Shown: positions 62,153-64,000 of the stretch, one piece after another
How the letters are laid out: each line of letters opens with the position of its first letter
Numbering within the stretch: the first letter of the stretch is position 1
Assembly (NCBI RefSeq): GCF_900114215.1
Contig: NZ_FOSG01000009.1
Span: 1 to 64,000, forward strand
Direction of reading: 5' to 3'
Length of the DNA stretch: 64,000 bases
Origin: Streptomyces mangrovi
GTDB taxonomy: Bacteria > Actinomycetota > Actinomycetes > Streptomycetales > Streptomycetaceae
Made by a program: the position numbers and the translations under genes
Notes under the pieces: generated by a model
Databases searched by the model: none
What the model was told of the DNA's origin: nothing
The model's input: the letters and a program-made list of their open reading frames with translations, nothing else

Positions 62153-64000
62153 GCGCTCTCCTCCATCCACTCGTGCCGCGGCCCCCGGCTCCCGGCCGCG
62201 TCGGCCGCGAGTTCGTCCTCGTCGGCCGTGTCGGCCGTGTCGGCGCCGTCGTCATCGCCACCGGTCCCACGGGTGACCACCGCGCGGTACCCCGGCTCGT
62301 CCGCCAGCAGCTCCCGGTGGGTGCCCACCGCGGCGGCCTCGCCGCCGGAGACGAACACCACCCGGTCGGCCCGGTCCAGCAGCAGTGGGCTGGAGGAGAA
62401 CACCACCGTGGTGCGGCCGGCCCGCAGCCGGCGCAGCGCGTCGGCGACACGTGCCTCGGTGTGCGAGTCGACGGCGCTGGTCGGCTCGTCCAGCACCAGC
62501 ACCCGCGGATCGGCGACCAGCGACCGGGCCAGTGCCAGCCGCTGGCGCTGGCCGCCCGACAGCGACCTGCCGCGCTCGGTGATCCGGGCCCGCATCGGGT
62601 CGCCGCCCGGGGCGCCCCCGGCGCGCGCCAGTGCGGCGAGCACATCGCCGCACCGGGCCGCCTCCAGCGCCCGCCCGGGCGCGACCGCGCCGGACGACGG
62701 CACGTCGAGCAGTTCCTCCAGGGTGCCCGACAGCAGCACCGGGTCCTTGTCCTGGACCAGTACGGCGGTACGGGCCGTCTCCAGCGGCACCTCGTCCAGG
62801 GCGACCCCGCCCAGCAGCACCGACGGTGCCCCGGTTCCGGGTCCGGTGCCGTGCCCGCCCAGACGTTCGGCGAGCCGGCCGGCCTCGTCGGGGTCGCCGC
62901 ACACCACCGCGGTCAGGCTTCCGGCCGGGGCGAGCAGCCCGCTCACCGGGTCGTACAGGTCGCCGTCCGGCAGCACCCGCGCGCCGTCGCGCGCCACCGC
63001 GGCGTCCGTCCGCGTCCCGCGGCTCAGCGCCAGGACCCGGGCGGCCCGCTCGGCCGAGGGGCGGGAGAAGGAGTAGGCCATGGCGATCTCCTGGAAGAGC
63101 CGCAGCGGGAAGAGCAGGAAGGTCACCGCGCCGTACACCGTCACCAGTTCGCCCACGGCGACCGTGCCCTCCAGCGCCAGCCGCGCCCCCAGCCAGACCA
63201 CCGCGATCAGCAGCACCCCCGGCAGCACCACCTGCACGGCGTCGATCAGCGACCACATCCGCGCGGTCCGCACCGCCGCCCGCCGCACCTCCTGCGAGGC
63301 CCTGCGGTACCTGCCGAGGAACAGCTCCTCGCCTCCGATGCCGCGCAGCACCCGCAGCCCGGCCACGGTGTCGGCGGCCAGCTCGGTGGCCCGCCCGGCC
63401 TTCGCCCGCTGCGCGTCCGCCCGGCGGGTCGCCGGCGGCAGCAGCGGCAGTACGGCCGCCACCAGCGCCAGCACGCCCAGCGTCACCACGGCGCCCAGCA
63501 GGGGCTCGTACACCACCAGGGCCGCGCACACCCCGGCCGTGGTCAGCGAAGCGGCGCCGAAGCGGGAGACGGCCTCGACGAACCAGCCGATCTTCTCGAT
63601 GTCCCCGGTGGAGACGGCCACCACCTCGCCTGCCGCCACCCGCCGGGTCAGCGCGGCCCCCAGCGCGGCGGTCCGCCGGGCCAGCAACTGCTGCACCCGG
63701 GCCGCGGCGGTGATCCAGTTGGTGACGGCGGCGCGGTGCAGCATGGTGTCGCCGACGGTGACCGCCAGCCCCAGCGCCACCGTCAGGGCGCCCGCGAGGA
63801 CCAGCCGGTCCCCGGAGCGCTCGGTGGCGGCCTGTACGGCCATGCCCACGGCCAGGGGGAAGGAGGCGACCGCCGCCATGTGGAGCGTCCCCCAGGCCAG
63901 CGCCTTCAGCTGGCCGCCCAGCTGTGAGCGCCACAGCCAGAGCATGAGGCGGGACCCGGACCGTACGTCGGGGTCGCCGGGATCGGGATATGGAAGATCG
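62149..64000 (-). CDS. ABC exporter half, degenerate Walker A, start outside the window
   Basis: At least 616 residues visible. The Walker A site reads VVCGDPDEAGRLA and lacks the GKS/T, but signature LSGGQRQRLALAR and Walker B LVLDEPTSAVD are intact; the switch His is replaced by Ser (SSSPLLL). The frame upstream of the ATG at 63945 stays open to the edge and codes for DLPYPDPGDPDVRSGSRL, typical of this exporter family's N-terminus, so the true start lies beyond 64000. The C-terminus is Asp/Ala-rich. Confidence 0.9.
   Translation of the reverse strand, partial: DLPYPDPGDPDVRSGSRLMLWLWRSQLGGQLKALAWGTLHMAAVASFPLAVGMAVQAATERSGDRLVLAGALTVALGLAVTVGDTMLHRAAVTNWITAAARVQQLLARRTAALGAALTRRVAAGEVVAVSTGDIEKIGWFVEAVSRFGAASLTTAGVCAALVVYEPLLGAVVTLGVLALVAAVLPLLPPATRRADAQRAKAGRATELAADTVAGLRVLRGIGGEELFLGRYRRASQEVRRAAVRTARMWSLIDAVQVVLPGVLLIAVVWLGARLALEGTVAVGELVTVYGAVTFLLFPLRLFQEIAMAYSFSRPSAERAARVLALSRGTRTDAAVARDGARVLPDGDLYDPVSGLLAPAGSLTAVVCGDPDEAGRLAERLGGHGTGPGTGAPSVLLGGVALDEVPLETARTAVLVQDKDPVLLSGTLEELLDVPSSGAVAPGRALEAARCGDVLAALARAGGAPGGDPMRARITERGRSLSGGQRQRLALARSLVADPRVLVLDEPTSAVDSHTEARVADALRRLRAGRTTVVFSSSPLLLDRADRVVFVSGGEAAAVGTHRELLADEPGYRAVVTRGTGGDDDGADTADTADEDELAADAAGSRGPRHEWMEESA

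Noticed and set aside
56933..63076. A 2047-codon open frame on the plus strand
   Set aside because: Antisense shadow of the helicase and ABC genes; composition (Gln/Gly/His/Arg rich) is typical of a non-coding frame in high-GC DNA.

Overview
The window reads as chromosomal DNA of a Streptomyces-like actinomycete. GC is very high, GTG starts are frequent, and start/stop codons often overlap (GTGA or ATGA). Several families are typical of Streptomyces: WhiJ/AbaA-type regulators with a DUF397 protein, a roadblock (CvnB-like) protein, a DUF574-type methyltransferase, a secreted SGNH esterase and GTP-of-conservon-like paralogues.

Region 1 (1-8.3 kb) is the accessory part. A 5'-truncated thioredoxin reductase is followed by what looks like a trxA stub. 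Next comes a RibD/DHFR-family gene whose 3' end is split by an IS200/IS605 element with intact tnpA and tnpB. A lone peptide-exporter-like ABC protein, a Cml-type chloramphenicol efflux pump with a candidate leader peptide, and tRNA-Pro(GGG) follow.

Region 2 (8.3-20.7 kb) holds an NDH-2-like dehydrogenase, a lipase-maturation-factor protein, a thiolase and a sugar-nucleotide epimerase with a zinc-knuckle insert. It then holds a two-component pair and a glycosyltransferase/DUF2064/methyltransferase operon. That operon faces a membrane molybdopterin oxidoreductase operon. Several convergent genes overlap.

Region 3 (20.7-42.4 kb) is dominated by uptake and carbon use: a CE7 acetylxylan esterase, a sugar-binding lipoprotein behind a DasR-like site, and a five-gene nickel-type ABC operon directly behind a near-perfect Nur box. 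A LysE/LysG pair, a malonyl-CoA synthetase plus carboxyltransferase pair, and a xylose locus (ROK regulator, xylB, divergent xylA) follow. A GH95 fucosidase shares an aagcgcttac operator-like motif with the esterase. A deaminase that has lost a zinc ligand ends this part.

Region 4 (42.4-50.5 kb) has an AbaA/WhiJ-like regulatory set and a DUF574 methyltransferase. It then has a tightly coupled five-gene operon matching the STM4015-STM4014-STM4013-STM4012-STM4011 families: leucine-rich repeat, ATP-grasp, phosphatase-like hydrolase and two radical SAM enzymes. The function of this set is unknown to me, and it is the best candidate here for an undescribed system.

Region 5 (50.5-64 kb) contains a small protein plus DUF6745 pair, a secreted SGNH esterase, small hypothetical proteins, a methyltransferase, an orphan roadblock protein and a DUF6397 protein. 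A DEAD-type helicase with DUF3516, a membrane hydrolase and a heterodimeric ABC exporter complete it. In the exporter the defects of the two subunits fall in the same nucleotide site. The second exporter gene runs off the right edge.
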